From: Alphaproteobacteria bacterium
Lineage (GTDB): Bacteria; Pseudomonadota; Alphaproteobacteria; Micropepsales; Micropepsaceae
Reading direction: 5' to 3'
DNA: 64,000 nucleotides
NCBI GenBank assembly: GCA_947467345.1
Contig: CANIHD010000007.1
Location: 62,001-126,000, forward strand
Part shown: piece after piece, positions 44,500-51,860 of the stretch
Layout: each line of letters starts with the position of its first letter
How positions within the stretch are numbered: position 1 is the stretch's first letter
Notes under the pieces: model-generated
The model's input: only the letters and a program-made list of their open reading frames with translations
What the model was told of the DNA's origin: nothing
Databases searched by the model: none
Program-made: the position numbers and the translations under genes

Positions 44500-44637
44500 A
44501 TTTCCAGCGGAACACGGTTTTTGCCGGCTCGCCTTAGCGCCGGGAAGGCTTTAATGTCCGCGCCGGACACAGTTCGACCGCCGCTCCTTGCGGCGTGCAA
44601 ATCCGAGAAATTGTTCCAGGGATTCGGGAGGAATAAT

Positions 44638-45603
44638 ATGAAATCGAGAACGATGCTCGCGATCGCCGCCTTTGGCGCGACGCTTCTTTGCGCCGCCACG
44701 GCGAGCGCGGCGCAATTTGTCGGTCCCGGCCCGGATGGGCGCGAGACTCTCAGCCAGACCTATCGCGAAAGCCGGATGGACGATGAGGCCTATCAGCGCA
44801 GCGTCAAGGCCACGAAAGTGTTCGACAATCTTTGGTATGTCGGCCCCGGCTACGTGTCGGTATGGCTGTTGGAAACGTCGGCGGGTCTCATCCTGATTGA
44901 CAGCGCGCAAGAACCCTATGTCGATCACGTGCTGGAGAATATTCGCCTCTCCGGCCATGACCCCAAGGACATCAAATATATCATTCTGGCGCACGGCCAT
45001 CTCGATCATTTCGGCGGCGCCGCCCGCATTCAGGAAATTTCCGGCGCGCGCGTCGTGTTGACGGCTGAAGATTGGCCGGCGGTCGAAGCGGCGGGAACAC
45101 GTCCGGGCCGCAACGGCGCTCCGCCGCCGCGCGTTCCGAAATGCGACATGGTGATCAAAGACGGCGACACCATCACGCTCGGCGGCCAGACCGTGAAATT
45201 CTATTTCACGCCAGGCCACACCGATGGCGCATTGTCGTTCGAATATACCGTCTACGACAATGGCGTGCCGCATAAGGCGTTTTTCTCTGGCGGCTCAGGC
45301 GGCCGCGGCGGCCTTAAGGGCGCGGAACAGGCGCTGGGTAGCGCCATTCGCCTCAACCGCGATCTCGTAGGTGTCGATGTCTTCACGCCGGCGCATGCAT
45401 GGACCGGCGGCAACCAATATCCGAATGGTTCGATCTTCGAGCGTTTGGAGCGGTTAAAGGCGCGCAAGGCCGGCGAGCCGCATCCCTTCGTCGATAAGGC
45501 CTCGTTCGATACGTGGCTGAAAGCCATCAACACCAATGCGGTGGAGCTGGTCGCTGAAGAAAAGGCGAAGCTGGCGGCACAGCCGGCACCGGCCCGCCAA
45601 TAA
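44638..45603 (+). CDS. Exported metallo-beta-lactamase-fold hydrolase, copy 1
   Basis: A 321-residue protein with signal peptide TMLAIAAFGATLLCAATASAA. The zinc motif HGHLDH is complete with His119, His121, Asp123 and His124; later metal residues occur in TPGHTDGALS and probably in the His of TPAHAWTG. It resembles subclass B3-like enzymes and other periplasmic MBL hydrolases. GGGAGGAATAAT precedes the ATG. The substrate is unknown; a lactone, ester or beta-lactam is possible. A strong terminator follows 24 bp after the stop. It is a close paralogue of the gene at 45743. Confidence 0.88.
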   Translation: MKSRTMLAIAAFGATLLCAATASAAQFVGPGPDGRETLSQTYRESRMDDEAYQRSVKATKVFDNLWYVGPGYVSVWLLETSAGLILIDSAQEPYVDHVLENIRLSGHDPKDIKYIILAHGHLDHFGGAARIQEISGARVVLTAEDWPAVEAAGTRPGRNGAPPPRVPKCDMVIKDGDTITLGGQTVKFYFTPGHTDGALSFEYTVYDNGVPHKAFFSGGSGGRGGLKGAEQALGSAIRLNRDLVGVDVFTPAHAWTGGNQYPNGSIFERLERLKARKAGEPHPFVDKASFDTWLKAINTNAVELVAEEKAKLAAQPAPARQ

Positions 45604-45627
45604 ATCTGCATACACGCATTTATGAAG

Positions 45628-45660
45628 GGCGGCCGGCGCAATCCGGCCGCCTTTTTCTTT
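45628..45660 (+). terminator. Rho-independent terminator between the two MBL genes
   Basis: A perfect 9-bp GC-rich stem, ggcggccgg (45628-45636) paired with ccggccgcc (45643-45651), with a 6-base loop is followed directly by a T-rich tail (tttttcttt). It ends the transcript after MBL copy 1 and divides the long co-oriented run. Confidence 0.88.
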
Positions 45661-45742
45661 GTGCGCGGGTTCTCCGGCTTCGCGCTGCCATGGGCTTCAG
45701 GTTAGAATTTCTGCAACCACAGATAAAAACTCGGGGAGCAAG

Positions 45743-46672
45743 ATGAAACACATAGTCCGCATGGCGCTTGTGGCGCTCGCGATTCCGGCGGTGAATTTTG
45801 CCCTGGTGAACCCCGCTGAAGCTGCCGCGCAAGAGACGCTGAGTCAAAGCTATCGGGAAAGCCGACGCGACGACGTTGCCTATCAGAAAATCGAGCCGAT
45901 CAAGGCGTTCGACAATTTATACTATGTCGCGCCGGGCTTCGTATCCGTGTGGCTTCTCGTGACATCAGAAGGACTTATCCTGATCGACAGCGCGCAAGAG
46001 CCTTATGTCGATCACGTCATCGACAATATTCGCAAAGCCGGGTTCGATCCCAAGAACATCAAATACATCATGATCACGCATGGCCACCTCGATCATTTCG
46101 GCGGTGCTGCGCGCATTCAGGAATTGTCGGGCGCGCGCGTGATGGCGGTTGCCGAAGACTGGGATTTGATCGAGCAGGCGGGTTCACGCCCAGGTCGCAA
46201 TGGTGCGCCGGCGCCGCGCGTTCCCAAGCGCGACACGGTGGTGAAGGAGGGTGATTTTCTGACCCTCGGAAACACATCGTTGAAATTGCATCAGACGCCG
46301 GGTCACACGCCGGGCGTGATGTCCGCGGAGTTCACGGTGTTCGAGAATGGCATTCCCTACAAAGCCTTCCTGCATGGCGGGGCTGGAGCGCGTGACGGGC
46401 TGGCCGGCGCGCAGCAGGCGGTGGCGACCGCGGCCCGTGTGGCCAACATCGTCGACATCGAAGTGGGCGTCATGGTGCATAGCTGGATGGAGACGAACAC
46501 CTATCCCAATGGCAGCATTTTCGAGCGGGCCGAGCGGCTGAAGAACCGTAAGCCGGGCGAGGAAAATCCCTTTGTTGATCCGAGGTCGTGGGTGAGGTGG
46601 CGCAACGCCGCCAGCATCAATGCCGCCAAAACCTTGGCCGCTGAACAGGCCAAGGCGGCAGCCCCAAAATGA
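45743..46672 (+). CDS. Exported metallo-beta-lactamase-fold hydrolase, copy 2
   Basis: A 309-residue paralogue of the preceding gene with signal peptide MALVALAIPAVNFALVNPAEA. The zinc motif HGHLDH has His113, His115, Asp117 and His118, and TPGHTPGVMS follows. Shared segments with copy 1 include LSQSYRESRRDD, LILIDSAQEPYVDHVIDNIR and PGRNGAPAPRVPK. The two diverge mainly in the C-terminal third. GGGGAGCAAG supports the ATG at 45743. Tandem duplication with later specialisation is the simplest explanation. Confidence 0.88.
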   Translation: MKHIVRMALVALAIPAVNFALVNPAEAAAQETLSQSYRESRRDDVAYQKIEPIKAFDNLYYVAPGFVSVWLLVTSEGLILIDSAQEPYVDHVIDNIRKAGFDPKNIKYIMITHGHLDHFGGAARIQELSGARVMAVAEDWDLIEQAGSRPGRNGAPAPRVPKRDTVVKEGDFLTLGNTSLKLHQTPGHTPGVMSAEFTVFENGIPYKAFLHGGAGARDGLAGAQQAVATAARVANIVDIEVGVMVHSWMETNTYPNGSIFERAERLKNRKPGEENPFVDPRSWVRWRNAASINAAKTLAAEQAKAAAPK

Positions 46673-46715
46673 AAAGACCGCCCGGGGAATAGATATGCGG
46701 TGGTGCGCCATATTT

Positions 46716-46877
46716 CCCTCTCCCCTTGTGGGAGAGGGTGCCGAGGAGCGCGAGCTCCGAGGCGGGTGAGGGGAAGGGTTCAACTCTCGCGCGCTATAGG
46801 TCTGCCAAGAATTTCTTACCCCTCACCCTGCTAGCGTCCTTCGGCCGCTAGTCTCCCTCTCCCACAAGGGGAGAGGG
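46716..46877. mobile_element. 162-bp MITE-like element with 23-bp perfect inverted repeats
   Basis: The ends (46716-46738 and 46855-46877) are perfect 23-bp inverted repeats, each itself nearly palindromic (ccctctcccc...gggagaggg type). Inside are further nested repeats: gggtgagggg (46764-46773) with cccctcaccc (46819-46828), gaggagcgcgagctccgag, and ctagcg/cgctag. It carries no coding sequence, so it would be a non-autonomous, hairpin-forming element or REP-like palindrome. Such CCCTCTCC/GGAGAGGG palindromes are frequent in alphaproteobacterial genomes. No second copy is in this window and no convincing target-site duplication is visible. Confidence 0.85.
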
Positions 46878-47006
46878 AATGTTCAAGTGGCATTGCCATC
46901 GGATGCCGTGCTTGACAGGAGGCAGGCGGCGCCTGACCTTCGGGCAGGATTGGGAGAGCGCCCACGAGAGGCGCCAACGATATAAGAAACGGGAAAGGGC
47001 CTTCGT

Positions 47007-47813
47007 ATGAGCTTGGAATCGAAATGGGACCGCCGCGAAATCTTGAAAGCAGGTGCCGCGCTCGGCGCCGCCGTGCCGCTAGCGATGTCTTCACTTGCCG
47101 CCGAGGCGGCCCAAGGTCCGGGAGGGGCTGCTTTGGTGCTTTCTGTGGAAATTGTTTCGCTTCCTATCGTGGGCAGCACGCAGCGTTTCCCGGTGCGGCG
47201 CGTCTATTGCGTCGGCCGCAATTACCTCGAGCATATTCGCGAGCTGAACAATGACGAGCGTGAGCCGCCATTCTTTTTCGCCAAACACCGCGACATGGTT
47301 GTCCAGAACGGTAGCAATGTTTCGTATCCGACGCTGACCAAAGATTATCAGCACGAAATCGAACTGGTCGTCGCGATGAAATCGGGCGGTCAGAATATTC
47401 CGCGCGAGCGCGCGCTCGAGCACGTCTACGGCTATGGCGTGGGTCTCGATATGACCCGACGCGATTTGCAGACCGCGTCGCGCCAGAAGGAGCAGCCGTG
47501 GGAGATCGGTAAATCCTTCGAGCAATCGGCGCCATGCTCCGCGATCACCCCGGTGGAACGCTCCGGCCATTTGACGGCTGGTAAGATCCAGCTCGTCGTG
47601 AACGGCAAGATGCGCCAGGACGGCGATCTGGGGCAGATGATCTGGGATGTGCCCGAGATCATCATGCATTTGTCGAAGCAGGTTGGGCTGGCAGCCGGCG
47701 ATCTCATCTATACCGGAACACCGGCAGGCGTGGGCGCGGTGGTGGCGGGCGACAAATTGGTCGGCAATATTGCCGGGCTCGGCGAACTCAGCATCGGCAT
47801 CGTTGCCGCCTAA
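47007..47813 (+). CDS. FAA-hydrolase-fold protein with Tat leader, copy 1
   Basis: A 268-residue protein of the fumarylacetoacetate hydrolase (FAA) family, enzymes that hydrolyse or decarboxylate acylpyruvate-like acids using Mg. The fold is recognised from VYCVGRNYLEHIRE, a metal-type glutamate stretch in YQHEIELVVAMKSGG, and the final GDLIYTGTPAGVG. The N-terminus DRREILKAGAALGAAVPLAMS looks like a twin-arginine leader. This is unusual because FAA enzymes normally work in the cytosol. It overlaps the next gene by one base (TAATG). Confidence 0.85.
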   Translation: MSLESKWDRREILKAGAALGAAVPLAMSSLAAEAAQGPGGAALVLSVEIVSLPIVGSTQRFPVRRVYCVGRNYLEHIRELNNDEREPPFFFAKHRDMVVQNGSNVSYPTLTKDYQHEIELVVAMKSGGQNIPRERALEHVYGYGVGLDMTRRDLQTASRQKEQPWEIGKSFEQSAPCSAITPVERSGHLTAGKIQLVVNGKMRQDGDLGQMIWDVPEIIMHLSKQVGLAAGDLIYTGTPAGVGAVVAGDKLVGNIAGLGELSIGIVAA

Positions 47814-48820
47814 TGGAGACCGATCGCCGGGAGTTTTTGAAAACCGGCGCGGCCGGAATGGCGGCGGTGTCCGCGGTTGCTGTTGCGCCGTGCGCGGCGT
47901 CGGCGCAAGTCGCAGCCTTCGATTTCGAAATGCCGCGCAACATGACGCTGCTGAATATGCGCGGCGCGGCGGGGCCACGCCTCGGCGTTAAAACAACGCG
48001 CGGCATTCTGGACGTCGCGGTCGCTGCCGCGATGTATAATCTTCCGGCACCGGTCGATACCGACGATCTTATCCAGAATGGTATGGGCGGACTTCTCACG
48101 CGGCTTGTGGCCGCCGCCGCCAACGGGTCAACCATTCTCTATTTGAACGAAGCGGGCGTACAGCATGCGCCGCTTCTGACCCGGCCCGAGAAAATCATCA
48201 TGATGGGTTTCAATTATCGCCGGCACGCGGCGGAAACGAACACGCCCATTCCGGCCAATCCAATCTTCTTCAACAAATATAACAACGCCCTCAACCACCA
48301 CGAGGGTACGATCAAATTGCCGGTCTCCGTCGCCAAGAATTTCGATTATGAGGTCGAGCTGGTGGTGATTTTCGGCCGCCAATGCCGCGACGTATCGGAG
48401 GCCGACGCGCTCGATTATGTCGCGGGCTACTGCACGGGGAACGATTTTTCCGCGCGCGATCTGCAAACTCTGACATCGCAATTCATGATCGGGAAAACCC
48501 ATGACGGGTTCGCACCGCTAGGGCCTTATCTCGTCACCAGCGATCTTGTCGGCGATCCCAACAATCTGAAGCTCGAGTGCCGCGTCAACGGCGAACAGCG
48601 GCAGGATTGGAATACCAACGACATGATTTTCAATTGCCGCCAGATGATCAGCTTCGCTTCGAAGATGATGACCATAAAACCTGGCGACATACTTTTCACC
48701 GGAACACCGCATGGCGTGATTTTCGGCAAGCCGCCGGCGCAACAGGTTTGGCTCAAGCCCGGCGATCGTATCGCATGCAGCCTCGAGAAACTCGGCGAGC
48801 TGCGCTTCGATCTGGTGTGA
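47813..48820 (+). CDS. FAA-hydrolase-fold protein with Tat leader, copy 2
   Basis: A 335-residue relative of copy 1, again with a twin-arginine leader (DRREFLKTGAAGMAAVSAVAV). The FAA domain is recognised in IIMMGFNYRRHAAE, in FDYEVELVVIFGRQCRD with the metal-type glutamate pair, and in GDILFTGTPHGVI. It is about 65 residues longer than copy 1, mainly before the catalytic core, where ~100 residues of small-domain sequence precede the active site. The two are coupled by a one-base overlap and likely encode subunits or successive enzymes of one step. Confidence 0.85.
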   Translation: METDRREFLKTGAAGMAAVSAVAVAPCAASAQVAAFDFEMPRNMTLLNMRGAAGPRLGVKTTRGILDVAVAAAMYNLPAPVDTDDLIQNGMGGLLTRLVAAAANGSTILYLNEAGVQHAPLLTRPEKIIMMGFNYRRHAAETNTPIPANPIFFNKYNNALNHHEGTIKLPVSVAKNFDYEVELVVIFGRQCRDVSEADALDYVAGYCTGNDFSARDLQTLTSQFMIGKTHDGFAPLGPYLVTSDLVGDPNNLKLECRVNGEQRQDWNTNDMIFNCRQMISFASKMMTIKPGDILFTGTPHGVIFGKPPAQQVWLKPGDRIACSLEKLGELRFDLV

Positions 48821-48827
48821 GAAAAAT

Positions 48828-49571
48828 TTGAGCCTGAACCCGCAAGCTGCGCCTCCCGATTCTGAACCGCCGAATTCGCGTACGGGATTTTATCTTTTCC
48901 TCGGTGCTCTAGCTGTGCTGGCTGCCGTTGTTTGGCTATTAGCATCCGCGTTTCCGGACCGCGTGGACGAAACCGACGAAAAGCTCAATCTGCTTTATCC
49001 AGTCCTCGTTTTGACGCTTGTGTCGTCCGGCCTGATAGCGATGCGCCGTGTCCGAATGGGCGAGCTGGCGCGCAATCTTGCAATTTGGATCGGCATCGCT
49101 CTCGTGGTGGCGGTGGGTTTCGCCTATCAGGATGAATTGACGAGTGTGGCGACGCGCCTGCGCGCCGAATTGATCCCGGGCTATGCTGTCGAAGACGCCG
49201 CCGGTGAACTGACCATTGCCGAGAGCCCGGATGGGTATTTCTATGCCATTGCCACTGTGAACGGCACGCCCGTTACGTTTCTGATCGATACGGGTGCCAG
49301 CGATATTGTCCTCAGCCCCGGCGACGCCGCGCGCCTTGGGATCGCGTCGGAAGATCTCGAATTTTCGCGTGTGGTCGAAACCGCAAACGGCATGGCGCAG
49401 GCGGCGCGGGCTAGGGTGGCGAATTTCACCCTGGGGCCTATCCAGTTGAGAGATGTCGAAGTGTCAGTCAATCAGGCGACGATGAGCACGTCTCTGCTCG
49501 GCATGGCGTTTATGCGCAATTTGGCATCGTTCGAGATTCGCGGCCGAAATTTGATATTGCGCCCGCTCTAA
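48828..49571 (+). CDS. Membrane-anchored retropepsin-like aspartic protease (TIGR02281-like)
   Basis: A 247-residue protein. Three hydrophobic segments lie in the N-terminal half (for example FYLFLGALAVLAAVVWLLAS), followed by a retropepsin-like clan AA domain from about residue 125. The domain has the active-site motif FLIDTGASDIVLS and the flap-like FTLGPIQLRDVEV, ending with the second conserved region SLLGMAFM. Family members act as dimers in the periplasm with unknown substrates. It begins with TTG seven bases after the second FAA gene and is likely in the same transcript. Confidence 0.8.
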   Translation: MSLNPQAAPPDSEPPNSRTGFYLFLGALAVLAAVVWLLASAFPDRVDETDEKLNLLYPVLVLTLVSSGLIAMRRVRMGELARNLAIWIGIALVVAVGFAYQDELTSVATRLRAELIPGYAVEDAAGELTIAESPDGYFYAIATVNGTPVTFLIDTGASDIVLSPGDAARLGIASEDLEFSRVVETANGMAQAARARVANFTLGPIQLRDVEVSVNQATMSTSLLGMAFMRNLASFEIRGRNLILRPL

Positions 49572-50020
49572 GCGCGCGGGTTTCCAACAGGACGCGTTGT
49601 CAGTTGGCACGCGCGTCGTGCATCGCTTCTATCGACCCCAAGCTCAACCAATCGGTTCATGCGCCGATGCTTAGCTTCGTTGCAAAGGCGGGGGACGAAT
49701 GCGTCATGCGGCGGCAAGCTGGCGCCGATAACATAAAACGCGTCGAACGCCAGGCTCGCTAAGGATCCATGCCGCCACACCGGTCGGACCCGAAACAGAA
49801 TTCGCGTGGCAAGATTGACGAGGTAGGAATTCTCGGGAATTTGAACTCGCTCATTGGCCCGAATTTGAACGCCTGCGGTTCCGACATCCCGCACCAGGCA
49901 ATCGGAAATCAGCTGGCCGTCTGCATGTGCCAAGAACCCCGCGGCGAGCGCGCGTAAGCGCGGAGACCTACGACGTTCAGGCCCCCAGAATCGGGCCATT
50001 TCATCGATATGAGAACCCAT
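49568..50020 (-). CDS. PilZ-domain protein
   Basis: A 150-residue protein. The start ATG at 50020 is used because GGAG precedes it with 7-base spacing; longer frames start upstream. The N-terminal ERRRSPRLRALAAGFL and the following DCLVRDVGTAGVQI are the RxxxR and [DN]xSxxG-like halves of a PilZ c-di-GMP-binding site, although here the second has TAG instead of SxxG. It may be a c-di-GMP receptor or a degenerate member. It is convergent with the retropepsin gene; the two stop codons overlap by four bases. Confidence 0.7.
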   Translation of the reverse strand: MGSHIDEMARFWGPERRRSPRLRALAAGFLAHADGQLISDCLVRDVGTAGVQIRANERVQIPENSYLVNLATRILFRVRPVWRHGSLASLAFDAFYVIGASLPPHDAFVPRLCNEAKHRRMNRLVELGVDRSDARRACQLTTRPVGNPRA

Positions 50021-50205
50021 TGTCATGCTCCCTCTTTGGGACAGATGACTGCGTTGGTGTGACCTCTGGGGGATGCGTCGCAACCTCCGTGCCACGGCGG
50101 CGATAGCGTTGAACCGTAACATTAGCGGGCTAATGCGCATGTTTGTTGCGGCGCAAAATCGCGCGCGGCCTGCTTAACAAGTGATGTATTTGGCTTATAG
50201 TTTAG

Positions 50206-50225
50206 CCAAGCCGGTACCAAGCCGG
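50206..50225 (+). promoter_or_regulatory. Direct repeat ahead of the DoxX gene
   Basis: The 9-mer ccaagccgg occurs twice (50206-50214 and 50217-50225) with a 2-base spacer, an 11-bp period that puts both on the same helix face. It overlaps the end of the inverted repeat ttggct...agccaa (50190-50209). It may be an operator or an upstream structure of the DoxX message. Confidence 0.3.
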
Positions 50226-50245
50226 CGACAGTGGAGGAGGGGAAA

Positions 50246-50662
50246 ATGGACTTCTTGAAACCATGGCAGCAGGAAATTATGGGCGCATCGCGCATCATAA
50301 CGTCGCTGCTCTACACGCAACACGGAATGAATAAGCTGCTCGGCTATCCGATGCGCGAAGACGCGGATTGGAATTTTCCGGAAATTGCGTCATTGCGGTT
50401 TCTGTCGGGCATTCTGGAATTGATCGGCGGGCCGCTGATCGCACTCGGCATCATGACTCGGCCGCTTTCGTTCCTGATGTCCGGGCACATGGCCGCCGCC
50501 TATTTCATCGGCCATTGGTATGGCGACGCCTTCTTCCCGTATCTCAATGGCGGCGACGCCTCGATTCTCTTCTGCTTCATGTTCCTTGTGCTGTCGGCCT
50601 TTGGACCGGGCGCCTGGGCTGTCGACAATTTGAAAGTGAGCAAGACCGCGCCGGCGGAATAG
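50246..50662 (+). CDS. DoxX family membrane protein
   Basis: A 138-residue inner-membrane protein with four hydrophobic segments. The DoxX pattern is visible in ASRIITSLLYTQHGMNKLLGYP, FLSGILELIGGPLIALGIMTRP and HMAAAYFIGHWYGDAFFPYLNGG. The family members are thought to be small quinone- or thiol-linked membrane proteins; function is uncertain. The strong GGAGGAGGGG site fixes the ATG at 50246. A strong terminator-like hairpin follows the stop. Confidence 0.88.
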   Translation: MDFLKPWQQEIMGASRIITSLLYTQHGMNKLLGYPMREDADWNFPEIASLRFLSGILELIGGPLIALGIMTRPLSFLMSGHMAAAYFIGHWYGDAFFPYLNGGDASILFCFMFLVLSAFGPGAWAVDNLKVSKTAPAE

Positions 50663-50685
50663 AGGCATCCGCGGATTGCAGAGAT

Positions 50686-50726
50686 AAAGCCGCGCGGCGG
50701 GTTCCCCCTCGCGCGGCTTTTTTATT
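50686..50726. terminator. Terminator hairpin between the DoxX gene and the minus-strand binding-protein gene
   Basis: A perfect 10-bp stem, aaagccgcgc (50686-50695) with gcgcggcttt (50711-50720), followed by a T-run and an A-rich reverse side. It can stop transcripts from both directions, fitting its place between the convergent genes. Confidence 0.85.
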
Positions 50727-51783
50727 TGGGCGTAGCTTTCGCCGGATAGAGACCGTCTAAAAAGCCGCTCTCGTCCAACTCGCGCATCACGCCGTTGTCG
50801 TAAAAATCGGAAGGTTTGAATCGGTCCGTGCCCATCATGCGATAGAGCTCGGCCGTTTTCTCGAAGCCTTGCTCGCAGGCATAGGGTTTCTTTGGCAGCC
50901 AGGCGCCGCGGTCGTAAATATCTTGCGCAATTTGGGCGTCCTGCACACCGTTCCATTCGCGCAACACGCGCTTCGCCGTATCCGGCTGTTGGTGGAAAAT
51001 GGAAATGGCTTCGGCCGTTGCTGCCAAAAAGCGCTTCGCCGCTTCGCGGTGCGCCGGGTCTTTCAGCCAATCAGGGGACACGGCAATGCTGTTGCCGGCG
51101 ACCTCTTCCATCCAATCGCCGGTGTCGAACAAGACGGGATAGCCTTCCTTCTTCGCTTTGGCGTAGGCGATCTCGTTGACGAAAATGACGTCGGCCGTGT
51201 CGTTGTCCAATTCCTCGAAACCGTCCATTTCCACATCGACGATCTTTAGGTCCGTCTCGAAATCCCAGCCCATACGCTGCGCCAAAAGGCGGGCCTGAAA
51301 CCCCAGCGTATTGGTGGCGCCGGAAACGCCGATGCGCTTGTCCTTGAGTTCCTCGAGGGCGACGATCTTGATGCCTTTGCGGCCGACAATATGCGAGCGC
51401 ACGGCGCAATCGGTGGAGCCGATGTCGATCATGTGCGGGTCGGCCGGGTTTTGAACCGCGCGCATCATCATCGGCGTGCCGCCCATGATATGCACGGCCA
51501 CCTCCTGCTTCTCCATGCCGAGCCGGCGTTTCAGTCCGGACCAGAATCCGACTTCCGCTGGAATGAGCTTGCCGCCTTCGAATTCCGCCGGCGGAATGAT
51601 CAGTTCCACATTCAACCCGTGCTTGCGAAACAAATCCTGGTCCCATGCGATGACGAAAGGCAGCTTGCTCAAGGAGCGATTGCCGGCATCGACGGTGAGC
51701 GGGAGCATGTCTTGCCCTGAACATGAGGCAAGCATCGCCAAAGTGGCGGCTCCCAGCAGAATTCTCGGCATGATGCGTCGCAT
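50722..51783 (-). CDS. NMT1/SsuA-type ABC substrate-binding lipoprotein
   Basis: A 353-residue binding lipoprotein (lipobox MLASC) of the NMT1/SsuA class, which includes thiamine-precursor and aliphatic-sulfonate receptors. It has the opening LPFVIAWDQDLFRKHGLNVELI, a central DIGSTDCAVRSHIVG and LKDKRIGVSGATNTLGFQARLLA. GGGGGGAATTC precedes the ATG. Neither ATPase nor permease is nearby. It lies upstream of the exported alpha/beta hydrolase gene only by orientation: that gene is transcribed towards it, with a 77-bp gap. Confidence 0.85.
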   Translation of the reverse strand: MRRIMPRILLGAATLAMLASCSGQDMLPLTVDAGNRSLSKLPFVIAWDQDLFRKHGLNVELIIPPAEFEGGKLIPAEVGFWSGLKRRLGMEKQEVAVHIMGGTPMMMRAVQNPADPHMIDIGSTDCAVRSHIVGRKGIKIVALEELKDKRIGVSGATNTLGFQARLLAQRMGWDFETDLKIVDVEMDGFEELDNDTADVIFVNEIAYAKAKKEGYPVLFDTGDWMEEVAGNSIAVSPDWLKDPAHREAAKRFLAATAEAISIFHQQPDTAKRVLREWNGVQDAQIAQDIYDRGAWLPKKPYACEQGFEKTAELYRMMGTDRFKPSDFYDNGVMRELDESGFLDGLYPAKATPK

Positions 51784-51860
51784 GAATTCCCCCCGAAAAG
51801 CAGACGCTCTTCACACCGCCGAGGCGAGGAGAGCGTCGTGTTGTCAGCGCAAGAGAGTGT

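Noticed and set aside
46900-47000. Possible CRISPR-like or repeat array near the MITE
   Set aside because: Repeats are inverted hairpins, not spaced direct repeats with unique spacers, and no cas genes are present.
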